This document shows, in pieces, positions 56,919-64,000 of a stretch of 64,000 bases of DNA. How positions within the stretch are numbered: the stretch's first letter is position 1; the number at the start of each line of letters is the position of its first letter. The notes under the pieces are model-generated. The model did no database searches. It was not told where the DNA came from and saw only the letters and a program-made list of their open reading frames with translations. The DNA is from Candidatus Poribacteria bacterium (GTDB taxonomy: Bacteria > Poribacteria > WGA-4E > WGA-3G): contig JAJEIE010000004.1 of NCBI GenBank assembly GCA_022827625.1, forward strand, positions 62,001-126,000. The letters run 5' to 3'. The position numbers and the translations under genes were made by a program.

Positions 56919-57704
56919 GTGCGAAAAATGCTGCTACCGATTACAACAATATGGTGGCGCGAAATTATTAGGTTTTATCGACAACGGAGTCGGCTCCTCA
57001 GTGCTATCGCACAGCCTTTGGTATTTTGGATTCTCATCGGCAGCGGCTTGAGTGCCTCTTTTCAACCTTCTGGGGTCGTGAGTGGACCCGGTTATATCGA
57101 ATACTTTTATCCGGGTATTGTCGTTTTAGTCTTGCTTTTTACATCCATTTTCGCTACAATTTCTGTCGTGAATGATCGACGTGAAGGTTTCTTGCAAGGT
57201 GTACTCGTCGCTCCTGTTCCAAGGTGGCGGATTGTCCTTGCACAAGCGTTAGGGGGGACGACGTTAGCCCTCGGACAAGGCGTGCTGCTCCTAATACTCG
57301 CACCCATAACAGGCATTCGATTCGGTGTAGCATCGCTCTTTATTACCCTCGGCGTGATGGGACTTTTAGCGTTTGGCTTGACAAACTTGGGGCTGCTTAT
57401 CGCGTGGCGGATGGACTCGACGCAAGGGTTTCATGCAATTATGAACCTGCTGCTAATTCCGATATGGCTCCTTTCCGGCGCGTTTTTTCCGAGTACAGGT
57501 GTACCCGGTTGGTTAGCATGGACAATGAAGTTCAATCCACTAACGTATGGGCTCGCAGCCTTTCGGCACAGCCTCTACCTTGATACTACCGTAAAAGCAT
57601 TTGGAGACGGACCGTCTTGGACACTCTCTATGCTGATTACCAGTCTATTTTGTGTTTTGACGTATGTAGGAGCAACTTTCACAGCGTCTGCACAAGCGAA
57701 TTAA
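56919..57704 (+). CDS. ABC-2 type permease
   Basis: 261 residues with about six membrane helices. The ABC-2 family blocks are seen: an N-terminal WWREIIRFYRQRSRLLSAIAQPLVFWILIGSGL, then NDRREGFLQGVLVAPVPR, LLLIPIWLLSGAFFPSTGVPGWLAW and NPLTYGLAAFRHSLY. Together with the ATPase upstream it forms an exporter of DrrAB/NodIJ style. Start GTG 56919 with AAAGGAAAAA upstream. Substrate unknown. Confidence 0.9.
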   Translation: MRKMLLPITTIWWREIIRFYRQRSRLLSAIAQPLVFWILIGSGLSASFQPSGVVSGPGYIEYFYPGIVVLVLLFTSIFATISVVNDRREGFLQGVLVAPVPRWRIVLAQALGGTTLALGQGVLLLILAPITGIRFGVASLFITLGVMGLLAFGLTNLGLLIAWRMDSTQGFHAIMNLLLIPIWLLSGAFFPSTGVPGWLAWTMKFNPLTYGLAAFRHSLYLDTTVKAFGDGPSWTLSMLITSLFCVLTYVGATFTASAQAN

Positions 57705-57706
57705 AG

Positions 57707-57824
57707 AGTTATCGGTTTGCAGTTAAGAGCGGTTTATAACGAGCGTCCCCAGTTTGGAGGCCGCCAAGAAGTCGTGAATTGTTACATCAAAATCTCTTAA
57801 CCGACAACCGACAACTGACAACCC
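57707..57824. repeat. long palindromic element, copy 4
   Basis: AGTTATCGGTTTGCAGTTAAGAG (57707-57729) opposite CTCTTAACCGACAACCGACAACTG (about 57793-57816); centre TTTGGAGGCCGCCAAGAAG and GTGAATTGTTACATC, close to copy 3. Lies 16 bases before ctaC. Confidence 0.85.
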
Positions 57825-57840
57825 TTAAAAGGAGGACTGA

Positions 57841-58506
57841 ATGCTTCAATGGCTCCCTGATAACGTATCAACGTTCGGGCAAGGCGTTGATAACCTCTTT
57901 TACGCAATTTATTATATTACGCTTATTGCGCTAATCCTTGTGATGGCAACCCTTATCACGTTCCTGATTAAATATCGCTATCAGGAAGGCAAGAGGGCGA
58001 CGTACATCGAAGGCAGCACAACGTTGGAAATCGTCTGGACAGCCGCTACGACTGTGATTGTCTTTGTGCTGGCTATGTTTAGTTATCCGCAGTGGAATAA
58101 AATTAAATCACCGACCAGTTTTCCTGAGAATCCAGATGTTGTCGTCCAAGTTAGCGGAAAACAGTTCAACTGGGATATGACGTATCCTGGACCTGATAAT
58201 GAATTTGGCACGGATGATGACCTGATATTGGAAAATGAACTGCATGTCCCCGTCAACGCCGTTGTGCATATCCGATTAACCGCCGTGGATGTCATTCACA
58301 GTTTTTTTGTGCCACAATTAAGGCTCAAACAGGACGCATTGCCCAGTAGGTTTATTGATATGTGGTTTGAGGCGACAAAGGCAGGACGCTATGAAATTCC
58401 GTGTGCTGAACTCTGTGGATTCGGACACTCTGGAATGCTTGGATACCTCAATGTGCATGCGCAAACGGACTACGATGCTTGGCTGCAAGAAAGATGGCCC
58501 CAGTAG
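57841..58506 (+). CDS. ctaC: cytochrome c oxidase subunit II
   Basis: 221 residues. Two N-terminal helices, the second (TLEIVWTAATTVIVFVLAMFS), then the CuA domain. Copper ligands: His in DVIHSFFVPQL, and C188-A-E190-L-C192-G-F-G-H196-S-G-M199. It accepts electrons from cytochrome c or a copper protein. No fused cytochrome c domain, unlike caa3 oxidases, which fits the many separate cytochromes nearby. AAGGAG precedes the ATG. Next gene starts 20 bases on. Confidence 0.96.
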   Translation: MLQWLPDNVSTFGQGVDNLFYAIYYITLIALILVMATLITFLIKYRYQEGKRATYIEGSTTLEIVWTAATTVIVFVLAMFSYPQWNKIKSPTSFPENPDVVVQVSGKQFNWDMTYPGPDNEFGTDDDLILENELHVPVNAVVHIRLTAVDVIHSFFVPQLRLKQDALPSRFIDMWFEATKAGRYEIPCAELCGFGHSGMLGYLNVHAQTDYDAWLQERWPQ

Positions 58507-58526
58507 GCGCAAGGAGAACAATAAAT

Positions 58527-60350
58527 ATGCACGATAATGAACATACTTCACATCATCACGAAGAAAGTTTTATTCGCAAATACATCTTTTCGCTTGACCA
58601 CAAAATGATTGGCAAGCAGTTCCTTATCTATGGGCTGCTCATGTTCTTCCTCGGCGGTGGACTTGCCCTGCTCTTTAGATGGCAGCTCGCCTATCCCGAC
58701 AGACCTTTACCCATCATCGGTGCCTCGCAACAATATATGGACGAAGGTGAAGTCGTCACGGGTGCTGACAGGATGTGGGAGCGTATCTACGAATCCGAGA
58801 AAGAGGAATGGCTTGAAGTCAATATGCCCAATGGGGTCGTCGATCCGGCGTTTTACAACATGCTCTTTACGATGCACGCCACTGTTATGGTGTTCTTCGT
58901 CGTTGTTCCCATCTTGGTCGGTGCCTTTGGTAATTTCCTGATCCCCCTAATGATTGGGACGCGCGATATGGCGTTTCCGATCCTCAACATGCTCTCTTTT
59001 TGGTTTGCAGTCCTCGCCGCGGTCATCATGACAATTGGATTCTTTGTACCCGGTGGACACGCCGCAGCCGGATGGACAGGCTACGCACCCCTCTCTTCAG
59101 ACGCACAGTGGACGGGGGTGGAATGGGGACAAATTCTCTGGGGATTGAGTCTGTTTGTCCAGGGGCTTTCTTCGCTTGTCGGTTCTATTAACTATATCAC
59201 GACGATTATCAATATGCGCGCACCGGGAATGACGTTCTTCCGGTTGCCCTTGGTTATCTGGTCGCTTTTCATCGTTGCGATCCTCTTGCTACTCGCGTTC
59301 CCGGTCCTGTCGTCCGCAATTGTGCTGCTCGTCTTTGATAGGCTTGCAGGGACAACGTTCTTTACAACGACAGCGGAGGGCGGGGGGGACCCGCTTTTGT
59401 GGCAGCACCTCTTCTGGTTCTTCGGACACCCTGAGGTCTATATCCTCATCTTGCCGGGCATGGGCATCGCTTCTGAGTTGATTGCTGTGTTTTCACGGAA
59501 ACCGATCTTCGGATACCGTTCGATGGTCTACGCTATGATTGCCATCGCCTTTTTGGGATGGATCGTCTGGGGACACCACATGTTCCAGAGCGGCATGCGA
59601 CCCGGACTCGGTTCTATATTTATGACAACGACGATGCTCATCGCTGTGCCATCGGCTATCAAAACATTTAACTGGCTCGGTACGATGTTCAAAGGCTCCA
59701 TCCGATTCACAACGCCGATGCTCCACGGCATCGCTTTCGTCTCAATGTTTGTAATTGGTGGGTTAAGCGGTATCTACATGGCAAACACACCGGTTGACAT
59801 CTTCATCCACGATACCTACTACATTGTGGCGCATATTCACTACGTTGTGTTCGGCGGTAGTCTGTTTGCTATTTTCGGCGGTATCATCTTCTGGTTCCCG
59901 AAAATGTACGGACGCTATATGAACGATACGCTGTCCAAAATTCACTTCTGGTTGACTTTTGTCGCGTTCAACTGCACATTCTTCCCGATGCATATCCTCG
60001 GTGTTGGCGGGCACATGCGACGCATTTCCAACCCGCTGCAGTACGAGTTCTTGCAACAGTTTGAAGGCATGAACATCTTTATCACGATGAGTGCGTTCAC
60101 GCTCGGTTTCGCACAGTTGATACTCGTCTTCAACTTCTTCTGGAGTATGTCTCGTGGAAAAGTGGCTGAGCAGAACCCGTGGCACGTCAATACACTGGAG
60201 TGGGAAGCACCGACACCCGTACCACACGGTAACTTCGGTCAAATTCCGACTGTCTACCGCGGTCCCTATGAATATAGCGTCCCGGATGAAGAAGATGATT
60301 GGATTCCACAGACACGACCTGAACATGCTCCCGCAACAGGTGGTGATTAA
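58527..60350 (+). CDS. ctaD: cytochrome c oxidase subunit I (A1 type)
   Basis: About 607 residues, 12-13 helices. Heme and copper ligands: FTMHATVMVFFVVVP (heme a His), HPEVYILILPGMG (CuB His with cross-linked Tyr and the D-channel Glu of A1 oxidases), HHMF, and HDTYYIVAHIHYV (heme a3 and a). A loop near 60-90 (GEVVTGADRMWERIYESEKEEWLE) precedes helix 2. Catalyses O2 reduction with proton pumping. ATG 58527 has AAGGAG 10 bases upstream; the longer ORF would add 16 residues overlapping ctaC. Confidence 0.97.
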   Translation: MHDNEHTSHHHEESFIRKYIFSLDHKMIGKQFLIYGLLMFFLGGGLALLFRWQLAYPDRPLPIIGASQQYMDEGEVVTGADRMWERIYESEKEEWLEVNMPNGVVDPAFYNMLFTMHATVMVFFVVVPILVGAFGNFLIPLMIGTRDMAFPILNMLSFWFAVLAAVIMTIGFFVPGGHAAAGWTGYAPLSSDAQWTGVEWGQILWGLSLFVQGLSSLVGSINYITTIINMRAPGMTFFRLPLVIWSLFIVAILLLLAFPVLSSAIVLLVFDRLAGTTFFTTTAEGGGDPLLWQHLFWFFGHPEVYILILPGMGIASELIAVFSRKPIFGYRSMVYAMIAIAFLGWIVWGHHMFQSGMRPGLGSIFMTTTMLIAVPSAIKTFNWLGTMFKGSIRFTTPMLHGIAFVSMFVIGGLSGIYMANTPVDIFIHDTYYIVAHIHYVVFGGSLFAIFGGIIFWFPKMYGRYMNDTLSKIHFWLTFVAFNCTFFPMHILGVGGHMRRISNPLQYEFLQQFEGMNIFITMSAFTLGFAQLILVFNFFWSMSRGKVAEQNPWHVNTLEWEAPTPVPHGNFGQIPTVYRGPYEYSVPDEEDDWIPQTRPEHAPATGGD

Positions 60351-60389
60351 AGGGCAATAGGTGTGGTTTCATGAAGTTTAAGTTTTTAA

Positions 60390-60498
60390 ATCGGTAATTA
60401 CCTCCCCCGACGAGACGGGTGTAACCCGCTGCTGGCGAGGTTTTGCGGCGTACTCGCCTAAATGCGACGTGCATTCCTAACCTCGCCACATTACCGAA
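60390..60498. repeat. nested palindromic spacer between ctaD and ctaA
   Basis: Outer arms TCGGTAAT (about 60390-60397) and ATTACCGA (about 60491-60498); inside, GGCGAGGTT (about 60436) and AACCTCGCC (about 60479) pair as a second level, enclosing GCGGCGTACTCGCC. A structure of about 110 bases that no gene explains. Confidence 0.65.
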
Positions 60499-60540
60499 TT
60501 AATTTTTTAATCTTCATCTAAACGCATCATAAAAACGTAG

Positions 60541-61476
60541 ATGAAACAACACGCGCGTTATAGTCCGTGGCTACATAGATTAGCATATCTCACCGCAGGC
60601 GCGACGTTCTTACTGATCGTCATCGGTGGGATCGTCACAAGCACCGACTCCGGGTTAGCTGTACCCGATTGGCCAACAACCTTCGGGTACAATATGTTCC
60701 TCTATCCGTTATCGGAGATGGTGGGGGGCATCCTATATGAACATAGCCATCGACTCATGGGCTCCCTCGTTGGGATCTTAACTGTCGGTCTTCTGGTTTT
60801 CTTATGGGCAAAAGATTCCCGTAAGTGGCTAAAATGGCTCGGACTCATTGCGCTCATTGCCGTCGTTGTACAAGGCGTTCTCGGTGGACTCCGGGTCACG
60901 CAGATTAATCGCAACTTCGCAATCGTACATGCCTGTCTCGCACAAGCGTTTTTCGCACTTCTCTGTGGGATTGCGTGGTTCACCTCTCGTGGCTGGTGGC
61001 AAGAGAAACCTGCAGCACCGATCGCTGCGGCACAGAAATTGAAGCGTTTAAGCCTGATTACGACATGCCTCATCTATGTACAACTCATCTTTGGAGCGGT
61101 TTTGCGGCATACTGGAAGCAGACTTGATATGCATCTGCTTTTTGCCTTCTTGGTCACACTGCATATCTTCTTGTTGGCAAGACGGGTCCTCGGGACGAAC
61201 GATGAAACACAGCGGAGTGCTTCATCAATGGTGTTTGGACTGCTCGGATTGCTTGCTGTCCAGTTGATGCTCGGTACGGGGGCGTTTTTCGCCAGACTCA
61301 CTGCTTTCGGTGAAACCTTCGCAACCGGACTCACGGTGACAATCACGACCGCGCACGTCGCAGTCGGCGCGCTTATGTTAGTGAGTAGTTTTGTCTTGAC
61401 CCTGAAGATTTACAGATTTACCGATGCCTCGGTCCCAGTTAATACGCCAGCAAGTGGAACTCTTGCTACGGAGTGA
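60541..61476 (+). CDS. ctaA: heme A synthase
   Basis: 311 residues with eight helices. Heme O/B ligand motifs: GILYEHSHRLMGSLVG, NRNFAIVHACLAQAFFALL, GSRLDMHLLFAFLVTLHIFLL and TVTITTAHVAVGALMLV (four paired His helices of the CtaA/Cox15 fold). It converts heme O to heme A for the oxidase upstream. The last codons and stop (ACGGAGTGA) coincide with the first copy of a tandem repeat. No Shine-Dalgarno is evident at ATG 60541. Confidence 0.95.
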   Translation: MKQHARYSPWLHRLAYLTAGATFLLIVIGGIVTSTDSGLAVPDWPTTFGYNMFLYPLSEMVGGILYEHSHRLMGSLVGILTVGLLVFLWAKDSRKWLKWLGLIALIAVVVQGVLGGLRVTQINRNFAIVHACLAQAFFALLCGIAWFTSRGWWQEKPAAPIAAAQKLKRLSLITTCLIYVQLIFGAVLRHTGSRLDMHLLFAFLVTLHIFLLARRVLGTNDETQRSASSMVFGLLGLLAVQLMLGTGAFFARLTAFGETFATGLTVTITTAHVAVGALMLVSSFVLTLKIYRFTDASVPVNTPASGTLATE

Positions 61477-62064
61477 GTCTGTTCGTAGTAGTGCGATTCA
61501 TCGCACGCTCTGAAGGGGCATACAACGGGCAATAAATTGCCCTACTACGAACCAATAAAGTGGTTTGCTTACGGAGTGAGTCTGTTTGTAGTAGTGCGAT
61601 TCATCGCACGTTCTGAAGGGGCATACAACGGGCAATAAATTGCCCTACTACGAACCAATAAAGTGGTTTGCTTACGGAGTGAGTCTGTTCGTAGTAGTGC
61701 GATTCATCGCACGTTCTGAAGGGCATACAACGGGCAATAAATTACCGTACTACGAACCAATAAAGTGGTTTGCCTACGGAGTGAGTCTGTTCGTAGTAGT
61801 GCGATTCATCGCACGTTCTGAAGGGCATACAACGGGCAATAAATTACCGTACTACGAACCAATAAAGTGGTTTGCTTACGGAGTGAGTCTGTTCGTAGTA
61901 GTGCGATTCATCGCACGTTCTGAAGGGCATACAACGGGCAATAAATGGTTTCCCTACTACGAACGAATGAAGTGGTTTGCTTACGGAGTGAGTCTGTTCG
62001 TAGTAGTGCGATTCATCGCACGTTCTGAAGGGCATACAACGGGCAATAAATTACCCTACTACGA
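61469..62064. repeat. six-copy tandem repeat, 102-105 bases per unit
   Basis: Units begin (CGGAGTGAGTCTG) at 61469, 61572, 61675, 61777, 61879 and 61984. Each holds TTCGTAGTAG and CTACTACGAA arms enclosing two hairpins, TGCGATTCATCGCA and GGGCAATAAATTGCCC or a version with ACC. Copies differ by few changes. A frame open across it would encode a 34-residue periodic peptide, which I do not call a gene. The first unit's start is the end of ctaA; the last joins a half leader hairpin before ctaB. Confidence 0.9.
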
Positions 62065-62069
62065 ACCAA

Positions 62070-62100
62070 TGGAACAGTGACCAGATTTAATAGTTAAAAA
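62070..62100 (+). promoter_or_regulatory. truncated leader hairpin before ctaB
   Basis: GGAACAGTG at about 62070-62078, then ACCAGATTTAATAG and TTAAAAA, the same flank as at 54939-54960, but the 5' arm is missing, replaced by the tandem array. Confidence 0.6.
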
Positions 62101-62101
62101 C

Positions 62102-63025
62102 ATGCGTTCAACAACGGTAACGTTTCCAGACAAGACAGATACAGCAAACCCATCGTCGAAGCATACGACTTTTGTGCAGCGCGTCGCCGATGTGATTGAA
62201 CTCAGCAAACCGCGACTGGTCGTGATGATACTCATCACCACCGCCGCCGGTTTCTACCTCGGTGCACGCACTTTCGAGTGGCTTCGCTGCTTGCATACAC
62301 TTATCGGCGCAGGGTTAACAGCAGCCGGGGTCTTAGGGCTTAACCAATACCTCGAACGCGATGCAGACGCACTGATGGAGCGGACCCAAGGAAGACCAAT
62401 CCCTGATGGTAGGATGGGTCCGTTGACGGCACTGATTATTGGCGCTGCCTTCACGGGTAGCGGGATGCTTTATCTGACGTTGATTGTCAACGTCCTGAGC
62501 GGCTTTGTTATCTCGCTGATAGTCGTAAGTTACCTGTTTCTCTATACGCCGCTTAAACGGAAGACCTCGCTATGTACACTCGTTGGTGCAGTGCCGGGCG
62601 CGCTGCCCCCTGTCGTCGGTTGGGTCGCAGCGCGCGGTTCGTTGACAGGCGAAGCGTGGGTACTATTTACGATACTCTTTTTGTGGCAGCTACCGCACTC
62701 ACTCGCGATTGCCTATATCTATCGTGAAGATTACGCAAAAGCCGGATTCCGTCTGTTGCCGGTCATTCATCCCGATGGGGCAAGCACGTGCCGTCAAATC
62801 GCGTTTAATTGCGTCGCACTCCTCGGCATCGGTTTATTACCGACGTTGTACGGTGTCGCCGGTAGCATCTATTTCTTCACAGCACTGGTATCTGGGCTGG
62901 CGTTTTTGGGAGTTGGTATCTATTTGGCACGCACGCGCACAATGAAAGCCGCACGTCATGTGTTGTACGCCTCGTTGCTCTATCTGCCGGTGGTATTTAT
63001 CACGATGGCGTTGGATAAAATTTAG
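62102..63025 (+). CDS. ctaB: protoheme IX farnesyltransferase (heme O synthase)
   Basis: 307 residues, eight or nine helices. Prenyltransferase motif NQYLERDADALMERTQGRPIP, KRKTSLCTLVGAVPGALPPVVGW and a second acidic block LPHSLAIAYIYREDYAKAGFRLLPV. It farnesylates heme B to heme O before CtaA. Its ATG follows the flank AATAGTTAAAAAC without a Shine-Dalgarno. Starts 626 bases after ctaA because of the tandem array. Confidence 0.96.
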   Translation: MRSTTVTFPDKTDTANPSSKHTTFVQRVADVIELSKPRLVVMILITTAAGFYLGARTFEWLRCLHTLIGAGLTAAGVLGLNQYLERDADALMERTQGRPIPDGRMGPLTALIIGAAFTGSGMLYLTLIVNVLSGFVISLIVVSYLFLYTPLKRKTSLCTLVGAVPGALPPVVGWVAARGSLTGEAWVLFTILFLWQLPHSLAIAYIYREDYAKAGFRLLPVIHPDGASTCRQIAFNCVALLGIGLLPTLYGVAGSIYFFTALVSGLAFLGVGIYLARTRTMKAARHVLYASLLYLPVVFITMALDKI

Positions 63026-63039
63026 GAATTGGGCATAAA

Positions 63040-63297
63040 ATGAACGAGCCAGAGCATCGCAAGCGAAATCTTCGCCTCGGTATTATCTTATCCCTGTTAT
63101 TTGTTGGGCTATTTATCATCGCAACGCGGGTAATGATTACGGGTAGCAAAATACCGCCTACTGTTGAAGGCGCGATGGAGAGCATTAAAACACCGGTTCT
63201 GGGAATCATTGGTTTTTTCCTGGTGCTCGTGGCGGTCATTGAGATTGTCCTTCGGATTCTAAAAAATCGGATACGTAAAGATGGAAACCCAGAATAA
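63040..63297 (+). CDS. small membrane protein in the oxidase operon
   Basis: 85 residues with two membrane helices (LGIILSLLFVGLFIIATRVMI; TPVLGIIGFFLVLVAVIEIVLRIL). No family recognised. It starts 15 bases after ctaB, and its end overlaps ctaE by 17 bases, so it is translated together with the oxidase genes and may be an assembly or small subunit protein. The ribosome binding site is weak. Confidence 0.6.
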   Translation: MNEPEHRKRNLRLGIILSLLFVGLFIIATRVMITGSKIPPTVEGAMESIKTPVLGIIGFFLVLVAVIEIVLRILKNRIRKDGNPE

Positions 63298-63874
63298 CAC
63301 TGGCGTGCACGAGCGTCCCCCTTTAAGCAACGCACGATTAGCCGTTTTAGTCCTACTCGGTGCGGAGACGATGTTGTTCTCAGGACTCATCGGGGCGTTT
63401 CTCGTGTTTCGGGTCGGAAACGTTACTTGGCCCCCACCATCACATATCGGGATTGAACTCCCACGCCTCGTAACCGGCATCAATACTGCACTGCTGCTAC
63501 TGAGCGGTTACACAATGTTCCAAGCGCATCGTGCAATTCAGGCGGATCGGGCGAAGCAGCTGCGGCGTTGGCTTCTCATCACAGGTGTTTTGGGATTACT
63601 CTTTCTCGGTGTACAGGGCAGTGAATGGGTACAACTCATTCAGAAGGGACTCACGCTCCAATCGGGTGTATACGGCGGTATTTTTTATGTCCTCATCGGA
63701 TGCCATGCACTTCATGTGTTGACTGCGGTTATATGGCTGTTGGTCGTTTACGGTCTGGCGGTCGCAGGGCGTTTCTCTGCCGAACATTACGTCGGTGTTG
63801 ATACCTGTACGATCTATTGGGTTTTTGTTGTCGCGCTCTGGCCGATTCTGTATGTATTGGTATATCTTTTGTAA
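63281..63874 (+). CDS. ctaE: cytochrome c oxidase subunit III
   Basis: 197 residues with five helices. LGAETMLFSGLIGAFLVFR, LLLLSGYTMFQAHRAI, and GIFYVLIGCHALHVLTAVIWLLVVYG, then HYVGVDTCTIYWVFVVALWPILYVLVYLL near the end, fit Cox3 of the short (five-helix) type. It stabilises subunit I. The start overlaps the small membrane gene. Confidence 0.93.
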   Translation: METQNNTGVHERPPLSNARLAVLVLLGAETMLFSGLIGAFLVFRVGNVTWPPPSHIGIELPRLVTGINTALLLLSGYTMFQAHRAIQADRAKQLRRWLLITGVLGLLFLGVQGSEWVQLIQKGLTLQSGVYGGIFYVLIGCHALHVLTAVIWLLVVYGLAVAGRFSAEHYVGVDTCTIYWVFVVALWPILYVLVYLL

Positions 63875-63875
63875 G

Positions 63876-63958
63876 GGTTGTTGGTTATCGGTGATCGGTT
63901 AAGAGGCGGATCTGTTGAACCAGAATCCTCTTTAACTGAAAACTGACGACTGACAACT
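63876..63958. repeat. long palindromic element, copy 5
   Basis: GGTTGTTGGTTATCGGTGATCGGTTAAGAGG-type left arm (63876-63907, written in parts), and CCTCTTTAACTGAAAACTG... right arm (63926-63958). Same short central plan as copy 1 (CTGTTGAACCAGAAT). Confidence 0.75.
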
Positions 63959-63977
63959 ATAAAAAGGAAGTGTTAAA

Positions 63978-64000
63978 GTGAACAAATCATACTATACAAA
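63978..64000 (+). CDS. start of a gene cut by the window end
   Basis: GTG 63978 with AAGGAAG 8 bases upstream, encoding M-N-K-S-Y-Y-T... Seven residues are too few to name; position suggests another oxidase gene. Confidence 0.4.

Noticed and set aside
61469-62064. CRISPR array
   Set aside because: Units are 102-105 bases and continuous, with no unique spacers and no cas genes.
61640-62080. 146-codon frame with a 34-residue repeat across the tandem array
   Set aside because: Open only because most units are 102 bases; no ribosome binding site, no known domain, and the sequence is better explained by nested palindromes.

Overview
The window reads as a chromosomal segment of an uncultured, sponge- or marine-associated bacterium. 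The likely affiliation is Candidatus Poribacteria or a nearby lineage. The reasons are the mix of planctomycete-type families (DUF1549/DUF1553 with cytochrome-like motifs, DUF1501 Tat proteins, PSCyt1-WD40 fusions), Cys-type sulfatases, enolase-superfamily dehydratases, Gfo/Idh oxidoreductases, dienelactone-hydrolase-like esterases, GH127, LamG-type secreted proteins, and very many small palindromic intergenic repeats. This assignment is inference from gene content; no rRNA or tRNA gene was seen. Standard code 11 is in use, with TGA as an ordinary stop in several genes.

Layout. 0-15 kb: carbohydrate and general metabolism (secreted jelly-roll protein, orphan InsA-like protein, Gfo/Idh oxidoreductase, lipoprotein, GH127, mutL, a fused OppD-OppF ATPase, an esterase, then a minus-strand operon sulfatase > enolase-superfamily dehydratase > lysA). 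15-20 kb: a VWA + SNF2/SWIM pair and a HaeII-like type II restriction-modification pair with a compact, apparently leaderless promoter. 20-26 kb: a giant Ycf48-repeat lipoprotein, a membrane protein and a YceI protein. 26-31 kb: PSCyt1-WD40 protein, coiled-coil protein, sulfatase, orphan DNA methyltransferase, secreted protein. 31-40 kb: WD40 protein, DUF1549/1553, DUF1501 and pre-peptidase-domain proteins, LamG protein. 41-64 kb: a large aerobic respiratory cluster: Rieske, split cytochrome b, an 8-heme cytochrome c, mono- and di-heme cytochromes c, two cupredoxin-like proteins, a CydA-like membrane protein, an ABC exporter pair, then cytochrome oxidase II, I, heme A synthase, heme O synthase, a small membrane protein and subunit III, with the next gene cut by the window end.

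Main discovery. The PSCyt1-WD40 gene does not stop at TGA 27602-27604. The same frame continues 56 more codons as a complete heavy-metal-associated (HMA) domain, with the TGA exactly at the first Cys of its CxxC metal motif (G-M-T-[TGA]-G-T-C). A perfect 8-bp hairpin with a GGA loop begins 15 nt after the TGA and puts the loop 23 nt from it, as expected of a bacterial SECIS. I annotate it as a selenoprotein, a WD40-HMA fusion with a U-x-x-C metal site.

Other notable signals: (1) a family of leader hairpins upstream of DUF1501 and respiratory genes in which the stem sequence changes with full compensation while the loop and 3' flank stay constant; (2) a shared C-terminal tail (GK-L-x-x-x-W-G-x-L-K) on three unrelated secreted proteins; (3) families of long palindromic elements between respiratory genes, some supplying start or stop codons; (4) a six-copy tandem array overlapping the end of ctaA; (5) a hairpin lying between a strong ribosome binding site and its start codon.
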